Assembly: GCA_943787785.1 (NCBI GenBank)
Contig: CALSNT010000016.1
Span: forward strand, 105,512 to 169,511
DNA: 64,000 nucleotides
Source: an uncultured Paracoccaceae bacterium
GTDB taxonomy: Bacteria > Pseudomonadota > Alphaproteobacteria > Rhodobacterales > Rhodobacteraceae
Direction: 5' to 3'
Made by a program: the position numbers and the translations under genes. The notes beneath the pieces are model-generated. The model was given only the letters and a program-made list of their open reading frames with translations, was not told the DNA's origin and made no database searches. Shown here one piece after another: positions 55,018 to 64,000 of this stretch. Every line of letters starts with the position of its first letter. Position 1 is the first letter of the stretch.

Positions 55018-57196
55018 TCGATGGCGACCATTGCAGACAGCAGCGATATCAGCGGCTTCGCTTGCCTGTTGCCAAGATCGTGCGCTTTTTGCAGCCAGAT
55101 CAGCGCAAATTCAGGGTCTGCATCCAGCCCGATCCCGAGGCCAAGCGCGCGACCGTATTCTACCATCGCGCCAGTGTGGCCAGCCTCAGCGGCACGCAGC
55201 AGCCAAGAGGCCGAAGTCGCCAAATCCGTATGGGTCTTAGCGCCACTGCGTAACAGCATGCCCAGTTCATATTGCGCCGAATTCACGCCCTGCTCGGCAG
55301 CAACCTCATATGCCGCACGAATATCAAGGCGTTGATCGAGTTCCCGGCGGACCCGCCTGTCAGCACCATGATACTGGTCCAGCGCCCACCGGATATCGCT
55401 CAGATCATCGCCCGCGATCATCGCGGCAAGGTATTCCGCAGCCTGAACCGGGGCGAAGGTTTGCGCACCGACATCGGCTGCGAGTAAATATAACCGGCGC
55501 GCGGCCAATGTATCGCCATCCAGCAACGCGCGCAGATCGTTCTCAACCTCGCTCGCCGCGTTTCCGCTTTCAAACAGCGACATCTTGTAATCACTGATCG
55601 AAAGCCTCGACAGCGTGTGCCCGTATTCCATCGACCGCCCAACCTTGGTCCAATGCAAAACACCCACCGCCCGTTCTTGCGCAGCATAGGCATCTGCCAC
55701 TTCAGCCACATCCTTGGTGCTGCAATTCATGAGCGAGATTGCCCGCTCCATTTAACGATCAAACGTTGCATCATCGACAAAAGGTGCAGCTATCATCTGA
55801 GCTGCGAAGTCGCCGCGGTCCTCAATGATCTGCGCATACTCCAGATAGGCGTCCCGGGGATCACGCTCGGTCAGCCGCTGCAGCAACCGCATCGACGCCC
55901 CCTCACCACGATTAATCGACGCGGCAAGCAGCTTGCGAATGTCCTGAACGACGACCGGATCGCGAGAAGCGTGGCGGATCAGCACGACAGCCAGATCAAT
56001 TCCGCTGGCAGCGCCGACGTGAATATGCCCACGTCGGAACAGTTCGACCGCACTTTCGGCCTCAGCAGGCGTCAATGCGAGTTCGTATTCCTGTTTAATG
56101 TAGGTTTCCATCGCACCATCACTGCGGGCGACCCGGCGCGCCCAGAACCGCAGAACATCGTCGGATACCGCGGGATCGGATTGCAGGTATTGGAGGAAAT
56201 TGGCGGTGGAACCTCCGTGCCCGCGCAGGGCGCCTGTCTGCATCCTTGCAATTGCCTCAGGTTCAGAGGTCAGATCGAATTTGGCCAGTTCATTTGGAGT
56301 TGCCCGGAAAGTGTCTTGATCTGCATCTGCATAGATTTGCGTCCAATGCCGCACCTCGTCCATCAATGGCGCATTTGGCAGGCGGCAACGATAAAGATCG
56401 GCCAGTTCCTTGATAGCGGGCACATGCCCATGACGTGCGACTGCGTTGGTAAGCAACGTTTCAGCGCGCGCGGTTTTCTGGGGATTATGGCGGTCTGACC
56501 CAACCAAGATCGTGGCCAGCCAGGTCATGGCGTCGGGGTTGTCCTGCGCCACGGCCCATTCCAGCACCTCAATCAGCACTGGTTGTCCGGCCCAGCGACC
56601 CAGTCGCAGCTCAAGTTCCCGGGCAAGACGCAGAAGTACCGGCGCCGGGACCCCGGGCCGTGCCGCAACTTCTTTCAGATAGATCAACCATTCGCTGTCT
56701 TTGTTCAGATTCTCGCCCACCAGAACTGCATCCAGTTCCATGAATGGCACTGCCGACCTGCGCCGGACTGCGCCAGCGCGGTCATGGTTGAATTTCAGTA
56801 GCCGACGCACTTCGGATTCGGTCGTCGCACCCGAAGCAATCAGCGCATCGATATCTGATGGCGCGATAGCGAACCCCTGGTCCAACGCCTGGGTCAGATA
56901 CCGCTCCAGCGCATCATTGTCTTTCACCTGCCCTGTTGCGGAAAGATGGTATTCGACCATCCTCCAGGACGCCTCGGCACCCCCCATATCAGCAGCAAAC
57001 TTATGCCACGCGAAAGCCAGATCAGCATTCGGCACAAGCAGATCACCATCGGTGTACTCTCGTGCCATCCGCTCGGCGCGTCCGCAAATGCCACGATTGA
57101 CCTGCCCGATCATTCCTCCGAATGCGAGTTGCGCAGTGGCAGTCGCCGGCAGGTCCCAACCTTCTATTTCCTCGCCACGCAATTGGATGCTGGCGT
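55014..57196 (-). pseudogene. Sel1/TPR-repeat protein (AlgK-like), 5'-truncated and with an internal stop
   Basis: About 725 codons of Sel1-like repeats in one frame, interrupted only by a TAA at 55752-55754 immediately followed by ATG. The locus 1 paralog reads straight through the matching place (IIEARGDF...YKRRIIASMDC against IIEDRGDF...stop-MERAISLMNC), so the TAA looks like a nonsense change of a Tyr-equivalent codon. At the 5' end the frame (HASIQLRGEE) enters the IS at 57197 with no start or signal peptide. TAA-ATG adjacency could permit re-initiation, giving a 245-residue C-terminal product. Confidence 0.65.
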
Positions 57197-57224
57197 GCCC
57201 CCATCGTGTGGTCCGGTTTGATTG

Positions 57225-58076
57225 TTAGTGCATCGTGGGCCTCTGGTCCATCGGAACGATACTTTCTGGCGCTGGTGGCCGGTAGCCCAAGGCGCTGTGC
57301 GGCCTGACGGTGTTGTAGTGAACGCGCCATTGTTCGATCAGGATTTGAGCTTCGCGGAGGCTGTAGAATAGCTCGCCATTCAACAACTCATCGCGGAACC
57401 TGGCGTTGAAGCTTTCGCAGTATCCGTTTTCCCAGGGTGATCCTGGCTCGATGTAGGCGGTCTTGGCCCCGACGGCGGCGATCCAGTCCCGCACTTTCTG
57501 GGCAATGAACTCCGGGCCGTTGTCCGACCTGATGTATTCTCGGCGGGCCGCGCAGGATGAACAGGTCCGTCAGTGCGTCCAGCACATCCGTCGAGTTGAG
57601 CTTGCGATCAACGCGGATCATCAGCGCCTCCCTGGTGTATTCATCAATGATGTTGAGCGTCCGATAGACCCGCCCATCTGCGGTGCGATCCTGGACGAAG
57701 TCATAGGACCAGACATGGTTGGGGCGCTCTGGCCTGAGACGCACGCACGACCCATCGTTCAGCCAGAGCCGCCCCTTTTTCTTCTGCTTCTGAGGACCTT
57801 CAGCCCTTCGCGCCGCCAGATACGTTCGACCCGCTTGTGGTTCACGTGCCAGCCCGCATTGTTGAGCAAACCTGTGACCATCCGATATCCGTAGCGGCCA
57901 TATTGATCGGCCAGCTCGATGATATCGTCGGTCAGCCGGTTTTCGTCGACACGTCCTTGCGGAGCTTTGCGCTGTGTGGATCGATGCTGCCCAAGTGTGC
58001 GGCAGGCCCGGCGCTCGGAAACGCCAAGCTCCTGCCGCACACGGTCGATGCATTTGCGACGACGCGAAGGGCTTAG
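57225..58076 (-). pseudogene. IS3-family transposase OrfB, two frameshifts
   Basis: Catalytic domain pieces in three successive frames: ELGVSERRACRTLGQHRST to VNHKRVERIWRREGLKV (first), RPNHVWSYDFVQDRTADGR with the first Asp and NIIDEYTREAL (second), and after ~57548 [14 protein letters not shown] sequence with the second Asp and [16 protein letters not shown] with the Glu (third). Breaks lie near 57780 and 57548. The element cannot make its own full transposase. Confidence 0.8.
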
Positions 58077-58351
58077 AAGTTTCCCCGTGCGGCCTCAGTC
58101 AAGATCAGCTTGTCCAGCGTCAGGTCTGATACTGCACGCCTGAGCCGCTGGTTCTCCTTCTCAAGCTCCTTAAGCCTCTTGAGCTGAACGCGCCCCATCC
58201 CGCCGTACAACTTTCGCCATCGATAAAACGTCTGCTGCGTCACGCCGATCTGACGCACCGCCTCCGCTATCGTCGCGCCCTGTCCCTGCAGCACTTCAAC
58301 TTGCCGTAGCTTCGATACAATCTCTTCCGGCTTCTCTCGTTTCCCAGCCAT
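58073..58351 (-). CDS. IS3-family transposase OrfA
   Basis: 92 residues: HTH_Tnp_1 (EEIVSKLRQVEVLQGQGATI, then GVTQQTFYRWRKLYGG) and a leucine-rich zipper (LKRLKELEKENQRLRRAV). ATG 58351 follows GGAGG. Intact. Confidence 0.88.
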   Translation of the reverse strand: MAGKREKPEEIVSKLRQVEVLQGQGATIAEAVRQIGVTQQTFYRWRKLYGGMGRVQLKRLKELEKENQRLRRAVSDLTLDKLILTEAARGNF

Positions 58352-58412
58352 CGCTGATCCTCCAATTTGCGGGACAAATCTATCCCAGTTGGTGGACCAC
58401 TTTCAGGGGGCT

Positions 58413-58769
58413 ACTCCAGCACAATGACCTCTGTCAGAGCTGCATACCGAGCCTTCAGGTCACACTACACCGGTGTTCTGTTGTGGTGCAGATGATTGGA
58501 CACATCCAAAACCGTGGATGCTCTCATCGTTTCTACGAAACCAACGGCCGCACAGTTCTATTTCCTGAAGGTCTCTGTCGCATCGATACGCGAAGCGACT
58601 TTGGTGCCCGAGGAGGGCATTGAAACGCCATATCAAGCGGCCCCATATGGTAGCAGATAGGCTCACACTCACCTGTTAATACTCGATTATAAGCTATTTT
58701 CTGATATCGTACCATTTCAATCTGTCTCACCACGTCCTATATATTGGGGTGGGCAGAGGGGTGGACGAA
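58413..58769. other. gene-free border between IS and integrase
   Basis: 357 bases with no convincing gene and lower GC towards the integrase. It should contain the integrase promoter and possibly the left attachment site, but no tRNA or tRNA fragment was recognised. Confidence 0.35.
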
Positions 58770-59963
58770 ATGCCAGAGCTTCATAAGCTATCAGTTCCGA
58801 AGGTGAAAAATGCCGCGCCCGGCAAATACGCCGATGGTGGCGGGCTATGGCTGCACAAGCGCCAGGACGGCGGTGCGCAATGGTTCCTGCGTGTGACCAT
58901 TCACGGGCGTCGCAGGGAAATGGGCCTTGGGTCGGTTTCTGAAGTCTCGCTCAAGGAAGCCCGTGAGGCAGCCGAGAAATGGCGGGCCAAGGTTCGCGAC
59001 AACATCGACCCGATCAAAGAGCGTGAGCGGCTACGCAAGGAAGCCGAACGAGAGCAATACACCCTGCGCCAGATTGCCGAAGAAGCTTTTGAGGCCAGGA
59101 AGGCCGAGTTGAAGGATGACGGCAAAGCCGGGCGCTGGTTTTCACCGCTGGAGCTTCACGTCCTGCCTAAGCTGGGCAAGGTGCCAGTCGAAGACATCGA
59201 CCAGAAGGACATCCGCGACACGCTGGCACCGCTTTGGCACACAAAGGCCGACACAGCCCGCAAGGCGATGAACCGGTTGGGCATCGCGCTCAAGTACGCC
59301 GCCGCGCTGGGTCTGGACGTGGACCTGCAGGCGACCGAGAAGGCCAAGGCGCTGCTTGGCAAGACCCGTCATGAAGTAAAACACATTGAGTCTGTGCATT
59401 GGTCGAATGTGCCCGACTTCTATGGCAGCCTGTCTGATGGTTCGGTCACGCATCTGGCGCTGCGCCTGCTCATCCTGACCGGAATGCGGTCCAAGGCCAT
59501 TCGCTTCTGCCAACTGGACCAGATTGACGGCGACCTGTGGACCGTGCCTGCTGAGTTCATGAAGGCCCGAAAGGGCAAGGCGACTGAGTTTCGCGTGCCG
59601 CTGTCGGATGAGGCGCAATCTGTCATCGAGCAGGCCAAGGCCCATGAGCGCGGCGGCTATCTGTTCCCCAGCATCCGCAAGGGCGTGATTAGCGATGCCA
59701 CCATGAGTCGCCTGATGGAGCGCAGGGGCATGTCTGAGCGTCCGCACGGGTTTCGCACCAGCCTTCGGGAGTGGGTGTCGGAAGTCTACGGCGCGCCTTG
59801 GGAAGTTGCCGAGACCTGCATCGCGCATAGCGTCGGCAACAAGGTTCAGCAGGCATATCTGCGGACGGATTTCTATGAACAGCGCGTTCCGATCATGCAG
59901 CGTTGGGGCGAACATATGACCGGCGGGTTGGGCAAGCTTGTGAGGATGGTAGGTAATGGCTAG
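58770..59963 (+). CDS. tyrosine-type phage/island integrase
   Basis: 397 residues. N-terminal DUF4102 arm-binding domain (GKYADGGGLWLHKRQDGGAQW, in part), central core-binding domain, and catalytic domain with Arg in ILTGMRSKAIRFCQ, HGFRTSLREW (HxxR), His in CIAHSVGNK and the nucleophile Tyr in QQAYLRTDFY. ATG 58770 chosen; GTG 58749 adds seven residues. It marks the left end of an integrated element running out of the window. Confidence 0.93.
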   Translation: MPELHKLSVPKVKNAAPGKYADGGGLWLHKRQDGGAQWFLRVTIHGRRREMGLGSVSEVSLKEAREAAEKWRAKVRDNIDPIKERERLRKEAEREQYTLRQIAEEAFEARKAELKDDGKAGRWFSPLELHVLPKLGKVPVEDIDQKDIRDTLAPLWHTKADTARKAMNRLGIALKYAAALGLDVDLQATEKAKALLGKTRHEVKHIESVHWSNVPDFYGSLSDGSVTHLALRLLILTGMRSKAIRFCQLDQIDGDLWTVPAEFMKARKGKATEFRVPLSDEAQSVIEQAKAHERGGYLFPSIRKGVISDATMSRLMERRGMSERPHGFRTSLREWVSEVYGAPWEVAETCIAHSVGNKVQQAYLRTDFYEQRVPIMQRWGEHMTGGLGKLVRMVGNG

Positions 59964-59992
59964 GCGCAAGAAAATAACGCCCCCGGCAAGGC

Positions 59993-60691
59993 GTGAAACT
60001 GCAGAAGCATGGGGTGACGTTCCAGCGGACCTCAACCGACGAGTGCGCCCGACTGGCAGAGATTGTCATACGAAACGGCAGGAAAATAACAAACTTCCAA
60101 CAGTTTGAGCACGATTTGAGAGATTCTTCGCACGCGGCCAATTGGGGCCTTTATGAAAAGACGAGACTTAATCCAACGGCAAGAAAGGAAACCAGAAAAG
60201 CAATCGAAGAATTGGCTGGTAAATTGAGTGAAGCGCTTGCCGCATTGCGGAACTTGGGTCCAGATGCTGCGGATCAATACGAGCGCGTTGCGGCAAAGCA
60301 AGTCACAAACGACGCCGACAATGTAATCAACTGGAACAGATTGGAACCGCGCGGAATCCCAAACGGCAGCCTTAGAGTCGAGGGCCTTCGCCAATTGTTG
60401 TCCCATGGTGATGCCTGGGCATCCGGTACTCTTGAACACTTTCCGAAATTACCAAAGAACCGGCCCAAAGAAGATGTCGGTCACGCTCTGACAAGGGCGC
60501 TTTTAAACATTTGGCGAGATCAAACCGGCAAGAATCCTGCTGGAACTTACAACAATGATTTCGTTGAATTTGTGTCGGCTGTTGCGAAACCGATTTGGAA
60601 TAATAGGTCTGCAGGCACGCCGCATCCGGACATTTGGGTCGACAATGTATTGTACCCTAGGGCAGCATCTCGTAAAAAGCCGGTGAAATAA
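59993..60691 (+). CDS. unknown cargo protein of the integrated element
   Basis: 232 residues from GTG 59993, markedly AT-richer than flanking genes. Charged and mainly helical N-terminal half (ARLAEIVIRNGRKITNFQQF, AIEELAGKLSEALAALRNLG), then RGIPNGSLRVEGLRQLLSHGD and FVEFVSAVAKPIWNN. No family recognised. Its place right after the integrase and its composition suggest transferred cargo, possibly a defence gene; this is inference. A competing ATG at 59956 in another frame ends after ~50 codons. Confidence 0.6.
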   Translation: MKLQKHGVTFQRTSTDECARLAEIVIRNGRKITNFQQFEHDLRDSSHAANWGLYEKTRLNPTARKETRKAIEELAGKLSEALAALRNLGPDAADQYERVAAKQVTNDADNVINWNRLEPRGIPNGSLRVEGLRQLLSHGDAWASGTLEHFPKLPKNRPKEDVGHALTRALLNIWRDQTGKNPAGTYNNDFVEFVSAVAKPIWNNRSAGTPHPDIWVDNVLYPRAASRKKPVK

Positions 60692-60747
60692 GATGCACTT
60701 AAAACGATTTAGAAACAATGACTTGGAGTTGATTTAGCCGATTTGAT

Positions 60748-60792
60748 ATGAAACGCACCTGTGCAATAGCAACACGCACAGGAGCGTTTCAT
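60748..60792 (+). promoter_or_regulatory. inverted repeat covering SD and start codon of the AlpA-like gene
   Basis: Arms 60748-60764 (ATGAAACGCACCTGTGC) and 60776-60792 pair over 16 of 17 positions with an 11-base loop. The right arm contains AGGAG and runs into the ATG at 60791. As RNA it would hide the ribosome site; as DNA it could be an operator for the AlpA/MerR-type product. Confidence 0.6.
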
Positions 60793-61039
60793 GAATATTA
60801 ATAGCGCAAGCAACGACGTCGCGCTGATCAGTTCTGACAAACACCCCTTTGAATCCGATCCACTGTTGTCGGACCGGGAAACATCTCGGTTTCTTGGGTG
60901 TGGTAGATCAACTGTCTGGCGCTGGGCCGCCGAAGGCGTAATTCCTAAACCACTAAAATTGGGCGGCATGTCCAGATGGCGGTTGTCTGAGTTGAACCTG
61001 ACCGTTGCCAAAGCGGATGCCGCTCGTGAAGCCGTCTAA
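60791..61039 (+). CDS. AlpA/excisionase-like HTH regulator
   Basis: 82 residues. MerR/AlpA-type HTH in LSDRETSRFLGCGRSTVWRW, then AAEGVIPKPLKLGGMSRWRL. Such proteins activate excision or regulate element genes next to an integrase. Its start is inside the right arm of the inverted repeat. Confidence 0.85.
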   Translation: MNINSASNDVALISSDKHPFESDPLLSDRETSRFLGCGRSTVWRWAAEGVIPKPLKLGGMSRWRLSELNLTVAKADAAREAV

Positions 61040-61145
61040 GAAAAACCCCCACTCAATCCAATGGACTGGGCAGGGGCGTTTTTCTTTCTTCAGCGAGCAA
61101 GAAATAGCGCATTCGGCCTGGTCCTTCAAGAAAAGGATCGACTCA

Positions 61146-61553
61146 ATGTCCATACAACAGACCAAACTCGCCAACCACGCACCCTCCGACACCCTGCGTG
61201 TTGAGCGCTGGGCGGAGCTTCCCGACACCAAAGCCCTTGCTCGCAACTGCATCGCAGAGGCCCGGTCGTCATCGCAGACAACGCAGGACCAGAATCACGA
61301 AACCGCCGACGGCTACATTGGCGTCATTGCGGTGCTTTCGGATCAGTGGCGGGTGATCGTCTGCAAGGACGCTATTCAATGGATACTTCAGCGACGCAAA
61401 AGGGGTGGCGCAGAGCGACCTTGGCGCGGCTCTGGGTATTGCCGCACTCGGCAGGCGCTGATCCGGCTCTGCGCCACCTCCTGTGGCCGGGATAGACCCC
61501 GGTGCGCTGGCCACACTGGCAGCACTGCCTGAGTGGATCGGGCGTGCAGCATG
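61146..61553 (+). pseudogene. element-borne hypothetical protein, 3' frameshift
   Basis: From ATG 61146 the frame gives 128 residues including SDQWRVIVCKDAIQWILQRR and GSGYCRTRQALIRLC, a pattern familiar from prophage hypothetical proteins. After ~61480 the expected end IDPGALATLAALPEWIGRAA lies in another frame and stops at 61553, overlapping the next ATG as ATGA. One indel near 61485 would repair it. Function unknown. Confidence 0.6.
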
Positions 61554-61754
61554 ACCAACGTCATCCTCCCACCCGGCCAGATTGTCATGCCCATCGCGGG
61601 CACCACCCACTGGGCCGAGAATTCCAAGCCCTTGGGCGTCTGGGGCAAAGACCTTTCGATCCGCCCGATGCTACTGACCGACGACGGCAACGTCCGCGAC
61701 CTGAACCCCCTAGAACGGGCGCTGTTTGAGCGCACCCATGGGGAGATGGCATAA
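61551..61754 (+). CDS. small element-borne hypothetical protein
   Basis: 67 residues (MTNVILPPGQIVMPIAGTTH, ending ALFERTHGEMA). Overlaps the previous stop and the next start (ATGG/TAATGG) in an operon-like chain. No family recognised. Confidence 0.55.
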   Translation: MTNVILPPGQIVMPIAGTTHWAENSKPLGVWGKDLSIRPMLLTDDGNVRDLNPLERALFERTHGEMA

Positions 61755-62625
61755 TGGATCTGATCAACCCCGCCGACCTGACCCGCGACCTTGGCGGCAA
61801 ATGGCACCGCAGCTACGGCGTTGCGCCATGCCCGGTCTGCCAGGTCGAGCGCCGCAAAGACCAGAACGCCTTGACCATCAACGTGAAGGGCGACCGGCTG
61901 TTGCTGCATTGCAAAAAGCTGGGTTGCTACTTTCGCGATATCCTGGTCGCGGCAAACATCGCCCCCGGCACCGTCGAGATTGACTCGCTGGCGCTCGAAG
62001 ATGCTCGCCGCGCTCGCGAAGAACAGGAAGCCAAATCCAAGGCACGGGCGCAGGGCATCTGGAACCACGCTGGACCCTTGGCTGGTTCGCACGGCGAACG
62101 GTATCTGCTGGGGGCGTGGCATCACCTGCGCCTTGCCTGACACCCTTCGCTGGTTGCCCGACACCTATCACGGCCCGTCCGGGGCCTATTGCGGGGCAAT
62201 GGTTGCCAACGTGCAGCCCACCGGCGGCATTCACAGGACGTTCTTCACCAAGCAGGGCGACAGGCTATCGAAGTCGGCCAAGATGATGCTGGGGGCCGTG
62301 TTCTGGCGGCGCTGTGCGGCTGTCAGAAGCCATCGGCCCGCTTGTGGTGTGTGAGGGCATCGAGACCGGCCTGAGCCTGCTGAGCGGCCTGCTGGACGGC
62401 CCGCACAGCGTCTGGGCTGCCCTGTCCACCAGCGGCATCAAGGGGCTATCTCTGCCGCCAAGGCCGGGCGAACTGACCATAGCCGCTGATGGCGATGAGG
62501 CGGGCCAAGAGGCCGCAAATGCGTTGGCGCGCACCGGCTATGCACTGGGCTGGCAGGTGTCGCTGATGCCCGCCCCCGATGGCCAAGATTGGAACGATGT
62601 TTTGCAAAGCGAGCTGGCAGCATGA
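61754..62625 (+). pseudogene. zinc-finger/Toprim primase of the element, two frameshifts
   Basis: Zinc motif CPVCQVERRKDQNALTI..HCKKLGC at the N-terminus, then after a shift at ~62110 (five G where four give GERYLLGRGITCALP) and another at ~62303 (an extra T; FGGAVRLSEAIGPLVVCEG) a Toprim domain with VVCEGIETGLSLLSGL and LTIAADGDEAGQEAA. Correcting both gives a protein of ~290 residues. It would prime replication of the element. Confidence 0.72.
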
Positions 62626-64000
62626 TGAACGCACCGCGGCAGAAATCACCCCGTTCAATCCTGATTGCCGACTGGTCCGCGCCGGATAACTCCATCATTC
62701 GCCCTGACCGCCCGCCTGCGCCGGTCATGGCCGGCTGCACGAGTTTGACGCCGTGTTCGGCTCCGTGGGCCGACTGGCTGCGCACCGCGGCTGAGGTGAA
62801 GGGCGCACCGGTGGACTTCGTGGCCCTGGCGCTGCTGTCCACCGCCAGCGCCATCATCGGCAATACGCGCTGGGCCGTGCCCTGGGACGGCTGGAAAGAG
62901 CCACCCATCATCTGGGGCATGCTGATCGGCGATCCCAGTTCCGGCAAAAGCCCGGCGTCTGGACGCCCTGCTGGACCCCGTGAAGCAAATCGACAACGCC
63001 CTGAGCGCGGAATACCTGGCCAACCGTCAGGACTGGGCCGACAAGGACGAAGTCGCCCGGCTGGTGCTGGCCAAGTGGAAGACGGACGCCAACGCCGCGA
63101 TCTGCCGATGGCGACGATCCTGCCAGCAAAGCCCAATGAGGCCGACGCGGGCGCACCGCCCGTTTCGTGGCCGCGTCAGGATCACCGACACCACCACCGA
63201 GAAAGCCGCAGCAGCTGCTGCAGCGACGGCTGGCGCGGGCTGCTGCTGTCGCGTGATGAGCTGTCCGGCTGGCTGGGCGGCATGGACCGCTACAGCGGCG
63301 GCGGGTGACAGACCGTTCTGGTTGGAATCCTACGGCGGGTCGCAGCTTCACGGTGGACCGCAAGAACAGCCCCGAACCGATCATGGTGGATCACCTGTCG
63401 ATTGCCATTCTCGGCGGTACGCAGCCCGACAAGCTGGACTCGCTGCTGCTGCATCAGTGACGACGACGGCCTGCTGGCGCGGTTCCTGACCGTCTTTCCC
63501 TCACAGGTGCCCCTGCGCCGTCCGACCACGGCGGTTCTGGACGACGCGACCGGATGCAGGCGGCCCTCGAGCGCCTGCGGGCGTTGGACCCGGTCACGGA
63601 TGAAGCACGGGCGAACAGCGCCCGTTCTTCCTGCACCTGAACGAACCGGCGCAGGACGCCCTGCACGCGTTCCGGCAGCAGTGCCGCGAATGGGAAGGCG
63701 AGGCGTCCGGCCTGATGAAAAGCCACATCGGCAAGCTGCCGGGGATTGGCCGTGCGGGTCGCGACGGTTCTGGCGTTGTTGGACTACGCGTCGGGCGGCG
63801 ATCCTGTGTCCGGCATTGATGCCCCCCATCTGGGCCGCGCCTGCCACTACGTTGGCGAGCACATGCGCAAGCATGCGCACCGCGCCTATGGGGCCGCGTC
63901 CATGCCGCCTGAGGTCCGTGCGGCCAGCCGTATTGGTGAAATCATCAAGACCGAGCGGCTGCGCCAGATCAGCACCCGCGATATTCAGCGCCGCTGCATA
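62622..64000 (+). pseudogene. DUF3987-type replication protein, many frameshifts, runs off the window
   Basis: Start MMNAPRQKSPRSILIADW overlaps the primase stop (ATGA). Pieces in alternating frames are clearly one DUF3987/primase-helicase-like protein: GAPVDFVALALLSTASAIIG, GDPSSGKSP (P-loop-like), LDALLDPVKQIDNALSAEYL, LLLSRDELSGWLGGMDRYSG, SPEPIMVDHLSIAILGGTQP, ARFLTVFPSQVPLRRPTTAV, and GIDAPHLGRACHYVGEHMRK. At least ten small indels separate them. 3' end outside the window. Confidence 0.7.

Larger units (their letters stand above)
57197..58412 (-). mobile_element. IS3-family element, IS407-like group, degraded
   Basis: About 1.2 kb with inverted ends GCCCCC...GTGGTCC at the left (57197-57214) and, read inward from 58411, GCCCCCTGAAAGTGGTCC on the right. 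Contains an intact orfA and a frameshifted orfB. No clear target duplication. It forms the truncation border of the Sel1 gene and the left neighbour of the integrated element. Confidence 0.75.

Noticed and set aside
58413..58769. tRNA gene or tRNA 3' end as attachment site of the integrated element
   Set aside because: No acceptor, T-loop or anticodon arm pattern could be found in this stretch.

Overview
The window reads as chromosomal DNA of a marine-type alphaproteobacterium, most likely Rhodobacterales (Roseobacter group). This rests on family content rather than a marker-gene search: PstA of the long DUF3333 type, a Hint-domain protein, a PAS_5 protein, DUF2783 next to homogentisate genes, class II DAHP synthase, GlxA-type AraC regulators, and high GC with tightly overlapping ATGA gene junctions. 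No rRNA, tRNA or CRISPR array was seen.

Layout. 1-12.5 kb: core metabolism and transport (ArgE end, M20 amidohydrolase, MFS, DUF924, an arsC/aquaglyceroporin pair, a YejA-like binding protein, 3-hydroxybutyrate dehydrogenase, DUF502, pseudouridine degradation psuK-psuG, DUF2461). An orphan small-RNA-like transcription unit sits at about 8.0 kb. 12.7-14.8 kb: rpsB-tsf. 15.5-20.7 kb: homogentisate catabolism (hmgA, small membrane ORF, fahA, FAD monooxygenase, DUF2783, frameshifted maiA). 21.2-26.3 kb: two tandem paralogous small secreted proteins, an alginate-lyase-like gene and a Sel1-repeat gene cut off by an IS3-family element. 26.4-34.0 kb: the phosphate operon phoR-pstSCAB-phoU-phoB with a PHO box. 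34.2-42 kb: gmk/yicC/gamma-carbonic anhydrase/PLP lyase operon, a PAS protein, DAHP synthase and a GlxA regulator. 42.3-48.1 kb: a branched-chain-amino-acid-type ABC transporter operon with three small Cys-containing exported proteins interleaved, ending in a MocA-like nucleotidyltransferase. 48.3-53.9 kb: Hint protein, modABC, inositol-monophosphatase family enzyme, LacI regulator with a perfect palindromic operator. 54-58.4 kb: a second alginate-lyase-like/Sel1 pair, again cut at the Sel1 5' end by a different IS3-family element. 58.4-64 kb: left part of an integrated element (tyrosine integrase, unknown AT-richer cargo gene, AlpA-like regulator, zinc-finger/Toprim primase, DUF3987-type protein).

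The most unusual points are: (i) two paralogous lyase/Sel1 operon remnants about 31 kb apart, each missing the 5' end of Sel1 at an IS boundary; (ii) a pair of small secreted proteins of an unrecognised family; (iii) a compact sRNA-like unit with promoter, two hairpins and terminator; (iv) a 17-bp-arm inverted repeat covering the Shine-Dalgarno and start codon of the alpA-like gene; (v) a very high density of single-base frameshifts confined to roughly 61.4-64 kb, which looks like either rapid decay or poor sequence at a contig end. No complete new multi-gene system can be proven from sequence alone; the lyase/Sel1 loci and the Cys-protein-decorated transporter operon are the best candidates.
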